Origin: Myxococcales bacterium
Lineage (GTDB): Bacteria; Myxococcota_A; Polyangia; Polyangiales; Polyangiaceae
Assembly: GCA_016703425.1 (NCBI GenBank)
Contig: JADJCA010000008.1
Location: forward strand, 248,001 to 312,000
Length of the DNA stretch: 64,000 bases
Reading direction: 5' to 3'
Below, in pieces: positions 27,882-36,654 of the stretch. The notes below the pieces were generated by a model. That model saw only the letters and a program-made list of their open reading frames with translations, did not search any database and was not told the DNA's origin. A program made the translations under genes and the position numbers. Every line of letters begins with the position of its first letter. The first letter of the stretch is position 1.

Positions 27882-28742
27882 TCACCGGATCGGGGTGAGC
27901 GGCGCCGAAGTCGTCGAGCCGGCTCCCCAGAAGCTGAGGCCCGCAGGAGCTGCGGGAATCGCGATGGGCGCCGTGGTCACCTTCGTCCCTTGAAACCGAA
28001 CTTCGAAGAGCTGCCCACCGTCGGTGAAGCCGTAGGCGCTTCCGCCCCAGAACGTGAGGCCGAACACGTCTGTGTAGCCGAGCGAGCCAAAGTTCTGCTT
28101 GATGGCGCCCGTTTTTGGATCGATCTCGACGAGGCAGTCGTTGCAGCCGTTGCCGTTGTTCTTCACGGTCACGTAGGTGCCGCCGCCTTTGACGGAGACG
28201 ATGTCGCCGCTCGATTCGAAGACGGTGCCGAGCGAGCCGATGGAGACCTTGGCGCCCGTCGATGTGTCGATCTTGTAGTAGATCGAGTCGACGAAGCCGA
28301 CGAGCGTCTCGCGCGAAGGGTCGACGGTGCCGGCCGGCACGAAGGACAGCGAGTTCGGGTATTTTTGCCCCGCCTTTAAGAGCGTGCACTTCGCCGTGGT
28401 GCGATCGATGAGGTAGAGCGACGTGTCGCCGGCGCCGTACATGTTCGACTTCTCGTCGAGCGCGATGTCGAGGATCTTCTCGTTGCATCCGTCGAAGTCG
28501 CCGACCACGGACACGGCCTTCGACTCGGGGTTCAGTCGATACAGCGTCGTGTCGCTGTGGCCGAAGACCTCGCCGCCGCCCGATGGCGCGCCGCCCTCTT
28601 GCGCCAGGATGACGACCGCCGCATCGGCGGGGGCGGAGCCAGCGTCGGCGACCGTGTAGGAGCGGGCGTCGGACGAGCAGCCGGCTTGCGAGAAGCCCGC
28701 CGCCGCTGTGAGGAGCGTTAAGGTCGCGATACGGCCGCCCAT
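27882..28742 (-). CDS. Beta-propeller-like lipoprotein, paralogue A
   Basis: Starting at ATG 28742 the 286-residue product has a lipoprotein signal with lipobox SQAGC. The mature part is a run of short repeats of the type LYRLNPESK..VVGDF, LYLIDRTTAKC and LVEIDPKTGAI, as in WD/PQQ-like or LVIVD propellers. It is about half identical to the neighbouring lipoprotein, including shared NSLSFVP, SSGDIVSVKGGGTY and LSFWGAGSTTSAP. It stops only seven bases before the globin-coupled kinase starts, so the genes are probably co-transcribed. Paired cysteines (CNDC) are conserved in both copies. Function is unknown. Confidence 0.8.
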   Translation of the reverse strand: MGGRIATLTLLTAAAGFSQAGCSSDARSYTVADAGSAPADAAVVILAQEGGAPSGGGEVFGHSDTTLYRLNPESKAVSVVGDFDGCNEKILDIALDEKSNMYGAGDTSLYLIDRTTAKCTLLKAGQKYPNSLSFVPAGTVDPSRETLVGFVDSIYYKIDTSTGAKVSIGSLGTVFESSGDIVSVKGGGTYVTVKNNGNGCNDCLVEIDPKTGAIKQNFGSLGYTDVFGLTFWGGSAYGFTDGGQLFEVRFQGTKVTTAPIAIPAAPAGLSFWGAGSTTSAPLTPIR

Positions 28743-28819
28743 GGTCGAGGGCAGAGTAGCTAGGCGACCCGGCTTTGCAAGGCGCGGTGCCAACAGGCGC
28801 CCGCCGACGGACCGTCCTG

Positions 28820-29710
28820 CTACTTGGGACCGGAAACGGGCGCGGACGTCGTGGAGCCAGCGCCCCAGAAGCTCAGATCGGCGGGCGCCTTCGGCAGCGG
28901 GATGGACTTCGTCGTGACCTTGCTCGCCGTCAGGTCAACCTCGAAGAGGTTGCCGCTCTTGTCGAATCCGTACGCGTTGCCGGCCCAGTAGGCGAGGCCG
29001 AACACGTCGGCGTGCCCCAGGCTTCCGAGCTTCTTCTTGAGGGCGCCGGTCGCCGGGTCGACCTCAACAATGCAATCGTCGCAGCTGTTGCCTTTGACCG
29101 TTAGGTAAGTCCCGCCGCCCTTAACCGAAACGATGTCGCCGCTTGACGTGTAGCCCTGTCCGAGCGAACCGATGATGGAGCGCTTGCCGGTCTGCGGGTC
29201 AATGCGGACGTAGTCGTCCTTGTCGTATCCCACGAGCGCTTCGGCGTTCGCGTCGACGGTGCCTTTGGGCACGAAGGACAGCGAGTTGGGGTAGTCGCCG
29301 TCGGCGATTTTGGTGCACTTCGCCGTGTCTGGGTCGACCCGAAAGAGGGCCTGCGCGGTGGATGCGAAGAGGTTGGAGTCTTCGTCGAGGGCGATGTCGA
29401 TGACGCCGCCGGTGGTGCCGCAGCTCTTGAAGTCACCGACGCGGGTCACGGCCTTGGTGATCGGGTCGAGTCGATAGAGCTCCGTGCCACTGTGGCCGTA
29501 GACCTCGCTCTTGGGCTCTTTCGTGACGACGCCGCCGTCGTTGCTACCGATGCCAGAGGGCGTCCCCGTGGTGCCCGGGCCCACCGGCGCCTGGGAGCTG
29601 CTGGGGGCCGGCGACGCGGTCACGTCACGGCCCTCTGCGCTGCAGCCAAGGCAGAGCGCGCCAAGGACGACGACGGAAGGAACAACGGGCACGCTGAAGG
29701 TTCGTTTCAT
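28820..29710 (-). CDS. Beta-propeller-like lipoprotein, paralogue B
   Basis: From ATG 29710 this is 296 residues with a lipobox at CLGCS and a Ser/Pro/Gly linker. The propeller part repeats the pattern LYRLDPITK, LFRVDPDTAKC, YVRIDPQTGK, IVEVDPATGA, FEVDLTASK. It is a tandem paralogue of the downstream gene, 77 bases away. An upstream extension to 29839 lacks coding character. The pair and the kinase suggest an envelope function under shared control, but no ligand or enzyme motif is visible. Confidence 0.8.
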   Translation of the reverse strand: MKRTFSVPVVPSVVVLGALCLGCSAEGRDVTASPAPSSSQAPVGPGTTGTPSGIGSNDGGVVTKEPKSEVYGHSGTELYRLDPITKAVTRVGDFKSCGTTGGVIDIALDEDSNLFASTAQALFRVDPDTAKCTKIADGDYPNSLSFVPKGTVDANAEALVGYDKDDYVRIDPQTGKRSIIGSLGQGYTSSGDIVSVKGGGTYLTVKGNSCDDCIVEVDPATGALKKKLGSLGHADVFGLAYWAGNAYGFDKSGNLFEVDLTASKVTTKSIPLPKAPADLSFWGAGSTTSAPVSGPK

Positions 29711-29847
29711 CGAGGTCCTGCCAAGAAAAACAGCCAAAAAACAGAGAGAAGAACCACGCTCCGCAGGCAGCGGGGCAGGTCTAGCACGCGCCACGACGCA
29801 CGCCGCGACGATTGCGTGACGGGGACCTCCGCGAGGCAAAATAGTTG

Positions 29848-29863
29848 CGGGGGAATGCCCCCG
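29848..29863. promoter_or_regulatory. Hairpin in divergent gap
   Basis: CGGGGG and CCCCCG pair around AATG in the 225-base divergent gap between the propeller lipoproteins and the GYF_2 gene. The gap otherwise holds an A-rich stretch near 29725-29750 and no clear -24/-12 or -35/-10 element that I can defend. Confidence 0.3.
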
Positions 29864-29935
29864 AAGTGAGAAAACTCACGCCTGAACGCGGCCGAAAGGC
29901 ATACTTTTCAGTTCGCAGCGGCCCCCGCACGAATC

Positions 29936-30727
29936 ATGGCGAACTGGCTCATTCACTCGGACGACGGCGTCCCTCGAGGTCCCGCATCGGCCGCCGACCT
30001 GGCTCGAGCCATTCGCAGCGGAATCCTCGATGCGCGGCAACGTGTCGCCCGCGCCGCGGCGCCCAACGATTTTCGTCCCGCCAACACGTTCCCCGAGCTC
30101 GCGACGCTGCTCGCCGGCGGCGGTGCAGGCGCCGATGGGCCGGAAGACGAGGCTGCCCTCCGAACGCTCATCGCAAGCCCCGCCGAGATCAAGGCGCTCG
30201 ATCAAGCGGCTGCCGCCGGTCCTGCGTCGGTCGACGAGATGCGCTCGTTCGGGAGGCGCCCGCCTGCGGCCGCGCCCCCGTCGGAGCCCCCCCACCCGGC
30301 CGACGAGGAGGAAGGCGGAGAGCGAACGCTCATCACGGCGTCGCCCTTCGAGGAGGGCGAGCTGCCTGAGATGGGCTCGCCGGTGCACGACTCGTTTCCG
30401 CCACCCGCTCGCGATCTGCCGGCCGCGAGACCTGCCGCGGGACGGCGCCCATCGCTGCCGGATCACGGCCTGCCGGGGCAGGGCCTAGCGGGCCCGGGTC
30501 CCTCTCCGGCCACGAGTCGGCGGCCCTCGATGCCTGACTATGGCGCGGGCCCCGCACCGGCGATTCACGAGGCGCAGGCGGCCCCCGGCCGGTCGAACAC
30601 GCGCATCATTCAGCCGGGCCCGGCCCAGTCACGTCACCGCGCGTTCCTGGCGCTCTCCTTCACCGGTGGCCTGTTCTTTGGCCTCATCGTCTTGGGCATC
30701 ATCTACGCCGTGTCGGGCGTGCGCTGA
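29936..30727 (+). CDS. GYF_2-like, tail-anchored protein
   Basis: The 263-residue protein opens with a GYF_2-type module (NWLIHSDDGVPRGPASAADLARAI, split here as residues 3-27, then GILDARQRVAR), common in myxobacterial regulatory and motility proteins and thought to bind proline-rich partners. A long Pro/Ala/Glu-rich disordered middle follows, and a single C-terminal hydrophobic helix (LALSFTGGLFFGLIVLGIIY) leaves almost no tail. It is thus a cytoplasmic protein fixed to the membrane by its tail. It overlaps the end of the convergent PhoR-like gene by 25 bases. Confidence 0.75.
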   Translation: MANWLIHSDDGVPRGPASAADLARAIRSGILDARQRVARAAAPNDFRPANTFPELATLLAGGGAGADGPEDEAALRTLIASPAEIKALDQAAAAGPASVDEMRSFGRRPPAAAPPSEPPHPADEEEGGERTLITASPFEEGELPEMGSPVHDSFPPPARDLPAARPAAGRRPSLPDHGLPGQGLAGPGPSPATSRRPSMPDYGAGPAPAIHEAQAAPGRSNTRIIQPGPAQSRHRAFLALSFTGGLFFGLIVLGIIYAVSGVR

Positions 30728-32460
30728 GGCTCTGACGTCCGCTCGAGCGCCACGCGAAACGTCGTCCCTTCGCCGACGGTGCTCTCGACGTTGATAGTGC
30801 CACCCATGGACTCGACGAGTTGCCGCACGATGGCGAGCCCGAGGCCGCTGCCACCTCGCTCGCGGGAGCGCGCGGGGTCCACCCGATAGAAGCGCTCGAA
30901 GAGCCGTGGCAGGTGTTGGGCGGCGATGCCGGGGCCTCGATCGGTCACCTCAAGGACGGCCATCTTGGGGCCGTCGTCGCGCGCGGCGACGCGAATCGGA
31001 GCCCCGTTGCCGTATTTGAGCGCGTTGTCGACGAGGTTCTCGAGCACCTGCTCCAGGCCCGTGCTGTCCCCCAGGACCTCGAGGCGAGCCGGGACGTCGA
31101 TGACCAGGTCGACCTTCGCCCGCTCGACTTTGGCTTTGACCGTATCCACCACGAGCGAGACGAGGGGCCCGAGCTCGATGACCTGTCGTGACGGCGCCGG
31201 ACGATCCTCCAGCTCCGACAAGCGAAGGACGTCGTCGACAAGGCTCGAGAGGCGCTTCGCGTGCCGCTCGATAATCTCAACAAACTGCCGACCTTCGCCG
31301 TCGAGGCGCTTTCCCAAGAGCAACGTCTCGGCGTAGCCCAGGATCGCGGCCACCGGCGTACGAAGCTCGTGGGACGCGTTCGCCATGAAATCGCGTCGCA
31401 TCGTGAGGACACGACGGATCGTCGTCATGTCTCGAAGGACGCACACAACACCGGCGCCGGCGCGTTGCTCAAGGGGGGTGACGTAGACGGCGGTGGAGCG
31501 GCCGTCGGTCGCCGCAATTTCACTCTCGTCGGTGTGGCCGTCGGCGAGGCGAGCTTCGACGAAACCGCGCATCTCGGCATCGGACAGCGCCGCCTTGAGC
31601 GATTCGCCCTCCAGAGCGCGGGGCGCGCGCAGGATCGACTTGGCCGCCGCATTGGCGAGGACGATGGCGCCACCGCGATCGACGACGAGGACGCCCTCCG
31701 CCATGCCCTCGAGGATCGCGCTTAGCCGATCTCGCTCTCGAACGAGCTCGCCGATGCGAGCCTTGAGTTGCCTCGCCAACGACGTGAGCGACTCGGCGAG
31801 CACGCCGAACTCGTCGGGCGATGGCGCCGGCACGGCCACGTCGAAGTCGCCGTTGGCGATGCGACGTGCCGTTAGCGTCATCGCGTGCAGCGGCCGAGCG
31901 ACGACGCGCGACGCCAAAAGCCCGAGCGCGAGGGCCAAAACGAGCGCGAGCCCTGCGGCGCCGAGCAACTGACTGCGCAGGCCAGTGACCGTGGCATCGA
32001 TGTCGGACAAGGGGACCGAGAGACGAATGACCCAACCGTCGCCGCCGCGAACAGCCACGTAGTAGGTCTCCACGCGGCGCAGGGCGCTGATCCTCGAGGC
32101 GCGCCCGACGGCGCCGCCCAAGGCGGCGGCCACCTCCGGCCCAACGTCGCCTTCGCCGACTGGTTCGGGGCGCGAGTCGGCGACGGCCACGCCCTTGTCG
32201 TCGAACATCGTGACATCGGCACCGACGATCTTAGCGAGACGCGCCGCAATCTTTTCGGGATGCCGTCGACCTTCGCCGACGCCCCACTGCGTGGCGCCGA
32301 TGGCCTGTTGCTCGAGGCGCTGGTCAAGCCGCTCACGCAAGTCCCGCGCAAGCGAACGATCGAGCTGGACGACGGCAACGGCAACGACCGCGACGACCAG
32401 GGCCACGTAGCTGGCAAGGAGCTTCGCGCGAAAGGTGAAGCCGCTGGACGGGGTGCTCAT
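30703..32460 (-). CDS. PhoR-like membrane sensor histidine kinase
   Basis: The 585-residue kinase has TM1 at about residues 10-30, a periplasmic sensor region of about 125 residues, TM2 near 160-180 (LLGAAGLALVLALALGLLASRVVA), a HAMP domain, a PAS domain near 245-340, a HisKA domain with His in FMANASHELRTPVAAILGY, and HATPase boxes DNALKYG, DRGPGI and GSGLGLAIV. The layout matches PhoR/ResE kinases. It starts 14 bases after the stop of the OmpR-type regulator, so the two form an operon. Phosphate sensing is the default guess by architecture; no pst genes are nearby. Confidence 0.92.
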   Translation of the reverse strand: MSTPSSGFTFRAKLLASYVALVVAVVAVAVVQLDRSLARDLRERLDQRLEQQAIGATQWGVGEGRRHPEKIAARLAKIVGADVTMFDDKGVAVADSRPEPVGEGDVGPEVAAALGGAVGRASRISALRRVETYYVAVRGGDGWVIRLSVPLSDIDATVTGLRSQLLGAAGLALVLALALGLLASRVVARPLHAMTLTARRIANGDFDVAVPAPSPDEFGVLAESLTSLARQLKARIGELVRERDRLSAILEGMAEGVLVVDRGGAIVLANAAAKSILRAPRALEGESLKAALSDAEMRGFVEARLADGHTDESEIAATDGRSTAVYVTPLEQRAGAGVVCVLRDMTTIRRVLTMRRDFMANASHELRTPVAAILGYAETLLLGKRLDGEGRQFVEIIERHAKRLSSLVDDVLRLSELEDRPAPSRQVIELGPLVSLVVDTVKAKVERAKVDLVIDVPARLEVLGDSTGLEQVLENLVDNALKYGNGAPIRVAARDDGPKMAVLEVTDRGPGIAAQHLPRLFERFYRVDPARSRERGGSGLGLAIVRQLVESMGGTINVESTVGEGTTFRVALERTSEPQRTPDTA

Positions 32461-32474
32461 GGACCGCGAGGCTC

Positions 32475-33185
32475 TCAGCCGACCACGTCTTTAAGGCGAT
32501 ATCCGAAGCCGTGTACGGTCTCCACGGCCTCGGCGCAGGGCCCCAGCTTGTCGCGCAGCCTTCGCACGTGCGTGTCGACGGTGCGCGTGTTCATCTCACC
32601 GGATGTGCCCCAAACCTCCTCGAGGAGGTTGCTCCGAGAGAACACGCGCGTGGGGTTTTCGAGCAAGACGCAGATTAGTTTGAACTCCAACGGCCGGAGC
32701 GAAACCTCGACGCCGTCGACGTAGACTCGGTGAAACCCGACATCGACTTCAAGGCCCTTCCAGCGAAGGCGTTCGCCGCCTTTGTCCAAGGCGCGGGCGA
32801 CGTTGCGCTCGCGAGCACGACGCGCGAGGGCACGCACGCGGAGCACCAGCTCTTTCACGCTGAAGGGTTTCACGACGTAGTCGTCGGCGCCTTCTTCGAA
32901 ACCGGCCACGCGGTCTTGCTCGTCACCGCGGGCCGTCAGCATCAGAATGCCGATGTCGGAGAGGGCTGGGTCGCGCCGAATGCGACCGCACAACTCGACG
33001 CCCGACTCGCCCGGCAGCATCACGTCCAAGATCGCCAAGAGAGGTCGCGTCTCGCGAGCCCGCTCGAGGCCATCTTCCGCCGTCGACGCGACGACGACCT
33101 CGAAGCCGGCCTCCTCGAGGTTGTAGGCCACGAGTCGAGCCAAGTCGGGCTCGTCGTCGACCAAGAGAACCAATCCTTCCTTCAT
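32475..33185 (-). CDS. PhoB/OmpR-family response regulator
   Basis: This 236-residue regulator has a receiver (Asp10-Asp11, phospho-acceptor Asp54 in AILDVMLPG, Lys in VVKPF) and a winged-helix Trans_reg_C domain (about 138-232) with LEFKLICVLLENP, SRSNLLEEVWG and TRTVDTHVRRLRDKLG. It belongs with the PhoR-like kinase encoded just downstream. A short tandem (GTCCTTCATTGGCC-like) repeat sits over its start, near 33175-33200. Confidence 0.94.
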   Translation of the reverse strand: MKEGLVLLVDDEPDLARLVAYNLEEAGFEVVVASTAEDGLERARETRPLLAILDVMLPGESGVELCGRIRRDPALSDIGILMLTARGDEQDRVAGFEEGADDYVVKPFSVKELVLRVRALARRARERNVARALDKGGERLRWKGLEVDVGFHRVYVDGVEVSLRPLEFKLICVLLENPTRVFSRSNLLEEVWGTSGEMNTRTVDTHVRRLRDKLGPCAEAVETVHGFGYRLKDVVG

Positions 33186-33252
33186 TGGCCGTCCTTCATT
33201 GGCCCTCGCTCGTCGGCGCCGCCCGGCGCGTAGCTGGCCGCTCTCTTCTTAG

Positions 33253-35508
33253 CTACCAGGTCGCGATGCCGCCACACGGCACCTCCAGCGTGCGCGGCTT
33301 TCCACTGCTGCCGATCTGCACTTGCCGCGAGCCGCACTTCACTTCGAGTTGTTCGCCACCGTTGGTCGCGAGCTTGCCGTCGACGTAGATGCGCCGCTGC
33401 GAGGCCCACTTCGGGAGAACGACGAGGCCGTTTTCGCTGCGGCCCGCGGGCCCGCCGTCGACACGGTTGTCGGCGCTGGCGGCGCTCGCGACGACGGGCG
33501 CCCCGGCGTCGGGCACGAGCGCGCGCGCGCTTGCGCTCGCGGTTGACGTGACAGCGGGGGTGCTGGGGATGGCCAAAGGCGGCGCTGGAGACGTGAGCGG
33601 CGTCGCGCTGACGGAGACGGCGGCTGGCGGACGCGCCGCGGGGGCGACGAAGGACGCAACCGGCGGCGGCCGCTTGACGACGGAGCCACTCGCGCGCAGG
33701 CCCAGCATCGCGAAGGCGGCGGCCAGCACGGCCAGCGTCATCGCCGCGCCGGCCACGAGCGTGGTCGTATTCTGGGGCTTCTTCGGCGCAGGGCGCCGCT
33801 CCGTCGAGGGTGGCCCCTGGTCCTCTGCTCCGCCGGCCTTCGGCCTCGCCACCCCCGTCAGCGACGTCGCATCGGCGGGCTGCGCACCGTCAAGCACCGG
33901 CGCGACAGGGACCGCTGGCTCCACGGGTGCCGCGGCGGCGTTGGCCAGCGACGCGGACGGTGAGAGTGCCGGCGCAGCGGTGGGCGGCGCCGGCGCTCGT
34001 GCGACCTCGACCTCCGGCGGAGGCGGGCTCTCGAGCGACATCTCGAGCGTGCGCTGGGGCTTGCGATAGAGGACGACCGGCGTCTCCGTGGCATCGGACC
34101 CAGGTCGTGGCGCTTGGCTCAAGACCTTCTTGAGCGCGACGCGCGCCACCGGTGCGCTCGGCGCGGGCGGCGGCACGGCAGGCGCCCGTGACGTGCGGAC
34201 TTGAGGGACACGCGAGCCGCGCGCCTCGCGGCGGCGGAGGACGCGAACATGGCGCTCGGCGTCGATGGCGTCGGGGTCGAGCTTGAGGGCGTGCACGAAG
34301 TGGTGCTTGGCCATCGACTCGGAGCCGCCCTCGTAGAGCGTCACCTGACCAAGGACGTAGTACGCGAAGGCAAGGTTGGGATCTTGCCTCACCGCCGACA
34401 GCGCGATGTGGCGAAGCGCGCCGAGCTGCGGCGCTGTTGGTTTTCCCTCGTGAACGCGAACCTCGGTCCACATCGCGTAGAGCTCGTATTCGATGTTCTT
34501 CGGCATCAGGCCGAAGGCGCGCCGCAGAAGGGGCACCGCGGCCTCGAGGCGATTGGCTCGCAGGTGCAAGACGCCGTGTTGGAACGCCTGTTCGGCGATG
34601 ACCCGCGCCTCGTGTTCGCTCGCGGGCTTTCGCTCCGCTACCGCCTCTGGGAGCTCGAGGAGCGCGCTCTTGGCGCGCGCCTTCTTTAGGCGAGCCAGTG
34701 TGCGCGCGACGCGTTCGCTGGGCGGGGGTCGCGACGGCGGCCGCGACAGCGGACGGAGCGAGCCGCGACTCGCAGCCCGCGCGGCGTCGGCAAGCTCCAA
34801 CTCGCCGGCCGCGTAGAGCGCCACGCAGAGCGCCCCGACGTCGGTTCCCGCGGCCGACGGCTCGATCTTGACGAGGTCCTCAAGGGCCACCGAGCCGTCA
34901 AAGATCGCGAGCGTGGGTTCGTCTTCCGCCGTCAACGCGAAGCGCGCCGCGACGTCGGCGACAACGGTGCTCGACAGAACGGGAAATTTTCCCCTCGCCG
35001 CTTCGACGACGCCCAGCCGTTGCTCGGGGCGGAGCCAGCGTGCCGCGTCGAGCACCAGGCTCTCGAGCGGCAACCCTGCGCCGCGAGCCGCGATCGACGC
35101 TTCGCGAAACGAGTGGTGCACGCCCTCGCGCTGAAGGGCGCGGACGATGCGCCAACGGACCTGCTCTCGGAGCGCGTGCTCGAGCTTCGCTTGTGTGAGG
35201 AGCCCCAGCTCGATGGCGATCTCGCCGAACTTTTGGCCGTTCTCGAGCGACGTGGCCATCTTGTCGATGACCTTCGCGTGCTCCTGCGCGGTTAGCACCC
35301 GGGTGCGGACCAACATGCGGCCGAGGGCTTCGCCAGGCGTTCCTTCCTCTTCGGCCCAGACCGGCAGGCCTTCGCGAAAGTGCACCGACGTCGTCACCTC
35401 GTCGGCGGCAACGGACAAAACCCCACTTCGGCGGGCCTTTCGAAGCTCGAAAAACGCGCGCACGAGGGAGCCGGTGGGATCACCGGTCGACATCAGCCGC
35501 GAGAGCAT
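33253..35508 (-). CDS. DUF4388-TPR-PEGA membrane protein
   Basis: About 751 residues from the ATG at 35508 (alternatives at 35580 and 35493). The N-terminus is a DUF4388 domain (SLVRAFFELRKARRSGVLSV, then VHFREGLPVWAEEE) followed by a second helical region. Around residues 290-440 a TPR-like segment occurs (AEQAFQHGVLHLRANRLEAAVPLLRRA is its first unit, split here by function only). A Pro/Ala-rich linker leads to a membrane helix (LVAGAAMTLAVLAAAFAMLGL), then a second linker and a C-terminal PEGA-like domain (RRIYVDGKLA...LEVKCG). Such proteins are typical of myxobacteria and may link cytoplasmic signalling to the envelope. It is divergent from the DUF1513 gene with very little space between. 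Confidence 0.8.
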   Translation of the reverse strand: MLSRLMSTGDPTGSLVRAFFELRKARRSGVLSVAADEVTTSVHFREGLPVWAEEEGTPGEALGRMLVRTRVLTAQEHAKVIDKMATSLENGQKFGEIAIELGLLTQAKLEHALREQVRWRIVRALQREGVHHSFREASIAARGAGLPLESLVLDAARWLRPEQRLGVVEAARGKFPVLSSTVVADVAARFALTAEDEPTLAIFDGSVALEDLVKIEPSAAGTDVGALCVALYAAGELELADAARAASRGSLRPLSRPPSRPPPSERVARTLARLKKARAKSALLELPEAVAERKPASEHEARVIAEQAFQHGVLHLRANRLEAAVPLLRRAFGLMPKNIEYELYAMWTEVRVHEGKPTAPQLGALRHIALSAVRQDPNLAFAYYVLGQVTLYEGGSESMAKHHFVHALKLDPDAIDAERHVRVLRRREARGSRVPQVRTSRAPAVPPPAPSAPVARVALKKVLSQAPRPGSDATETPVVLYRKPQRTLEMSLESPPPPEVEVARAPAPPTAAPALSPSASLANAAAAPVEPAVPVAPVLDGAQPADATSLTGVARPKAGGAEDQGPPSTERRPAPKKPQNTTTLVAGAAMTLAVLAAAFAMLGLRASGSVVKRPPPVASFVAPAARPPAAVSVSATPLTSPAPPLAIPSTPAVTSTASASARALVPDAGAPVVASAASADNRVDGGPAGRSENGLVVLPKWASQRRIYVDGKLATNGGEQLEVKCGSRQVQIGSSGKPRTLEVPCGGIATW

Positions 35509-35586
35509 ACCCGATGGGAGCCCCGGGGCCGAAATGTCAGCGAAGCGGGCGAGGCACGAGGTCTCCACCTGTGCGAGCATGGCAAC

Positions 35587-36642
35587 GTGACGCCGAAGGA
35601 CACAGCGCAGCGCGGCGTGATGGTCGGCGGCATGCAGCTGCAAGATGCGCGGACCAAACGCGCCTTCTTTTCGCTGGATCTCGTCGACCTCGACGCGCTC
35701 GATCCCAAGGACGCCATCCAGCGGGTCCCCATGACCTTCTTGGCCCACGGCTTCGCCGTCGACCCTCGCCGCCGGGGCGTCGCGGTCGTCCTCGAAAAGA
35801 AGGGCCCCGGCGCCGCCGTCGTCGACCTCGTGGGACGAAGGGCGCTCGCCACCGTGGAGCCCTCACCGGGTCACCACTTCTACGGCCACGGTCAGTTCGC
35901 CAAAGACGGCAGCGTCCTCTATTGCGTGGAGACCGAGCTCTCGACGCGACGAGGCGTCCTGTCGGTGCGCGACCGGGACACCTTCCGGGTCCTCGGCGAC
36001 GTGCCAACCTTTGGCCAGAACCCCCACGACTGCGTGTTGCTCGACGGCGGCGTGATGCTCGTGACCAACGGCGGCGGCCCCGTCGGCACCGAGGAGCACG
36101 GGAGCGTGTGCCTCGTGGAGCTGGCGACGGGAAAACTTCTCGAGCGCTCCGTCGTCACCAAAGGCGAGTGGAACGCGGGGCACCTCGCCGTGAGCGACGC
36201 GGGAACCTTCGCCGTGAGCTCGGCACCGCGCGACGGCTTGCCAGAGAAAGAGTCCCCCGGTGGCGTGAGCTTTCGGCGAGGTGGCGGACCGCTCCGACCG
36301 ATGGATGAGCCTCGCGACGTGACCGGTCGCATGCTCGGCGAGTCGCTAAGCGTCGCGGTGCACGAGGCGAGCGGCGTCGCTGTCGTGACCAACCCTTGGG
36401 GCAACCTGATGACGCTCTGGGACGTGCGCGAGGGCCAACTCCTCGAGGCTCGGGCCATGGAGTTTCCGCGAGGGGTCACGCTGTCACTCGATGGCTCCGC
36501 GTTCGTCGTGACCCACGGCAAGGGCGCCATCATGACGCTCTTTTCGGCGGACCGCGCCGTGACGTCGCTCGGCGACGCCGGCGGCGGCACGATCTCGGGC
36601 TCACACGTCTACGCGTGGGACGGCGAAGGCGCGCGCCGCTGA
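35587..36642 (+). CDS. DUF1513-family beta-propeller protein
   Basis: Using the GTG at 35587, the 351-residue product matches DUF1513: HGFAVDPRRRGVAVV, GHHFYGHGQFAKDG and the central QNPHDC motif are typical of the family, which forms a seven-blade propeller and in other bacteria often sits near iron-uptake genes. An ATG at 35620 is the other candidate start. It has no clear signal peptide here, which is unusual for a family that is often exported, so the true N-terminus needs care. No iron genes are adjacent. Confidence 0.78.
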   Translation: MTPKDTAQRGVMVGGMQLQDARTKRAFFSLDLVDLDALDPKDAIQRVPMTFLAHGFAVDPRRRGVAVVLEKKGPGAAVVDLVGRRALATVEPSPGHHFYGHGQFAKDGSVLYCVETELSTRRGVLSVRDRDTFRVLGDVPTFGQNPHDCVLLDGGVMLVTNGGGPVGTEEHGSVCLVELATGKLLERSVVTKGEWNAGHLAVSDAGTFAVSSAPRDGLPEKESPGGVSFRRGGGPLRPMDEPRDVTGRMLGESLSVAVHEASGVAVVTNPWGNLMTLWDVREGQLLEARAMEFPRGVTLSLDGSAFVVTHGKGAIMTLFSADRAVTSLGDAGGGTISGSHVYAWDGEGARR

Positions 36643-36654
36643 TCGGAGCCCGAG

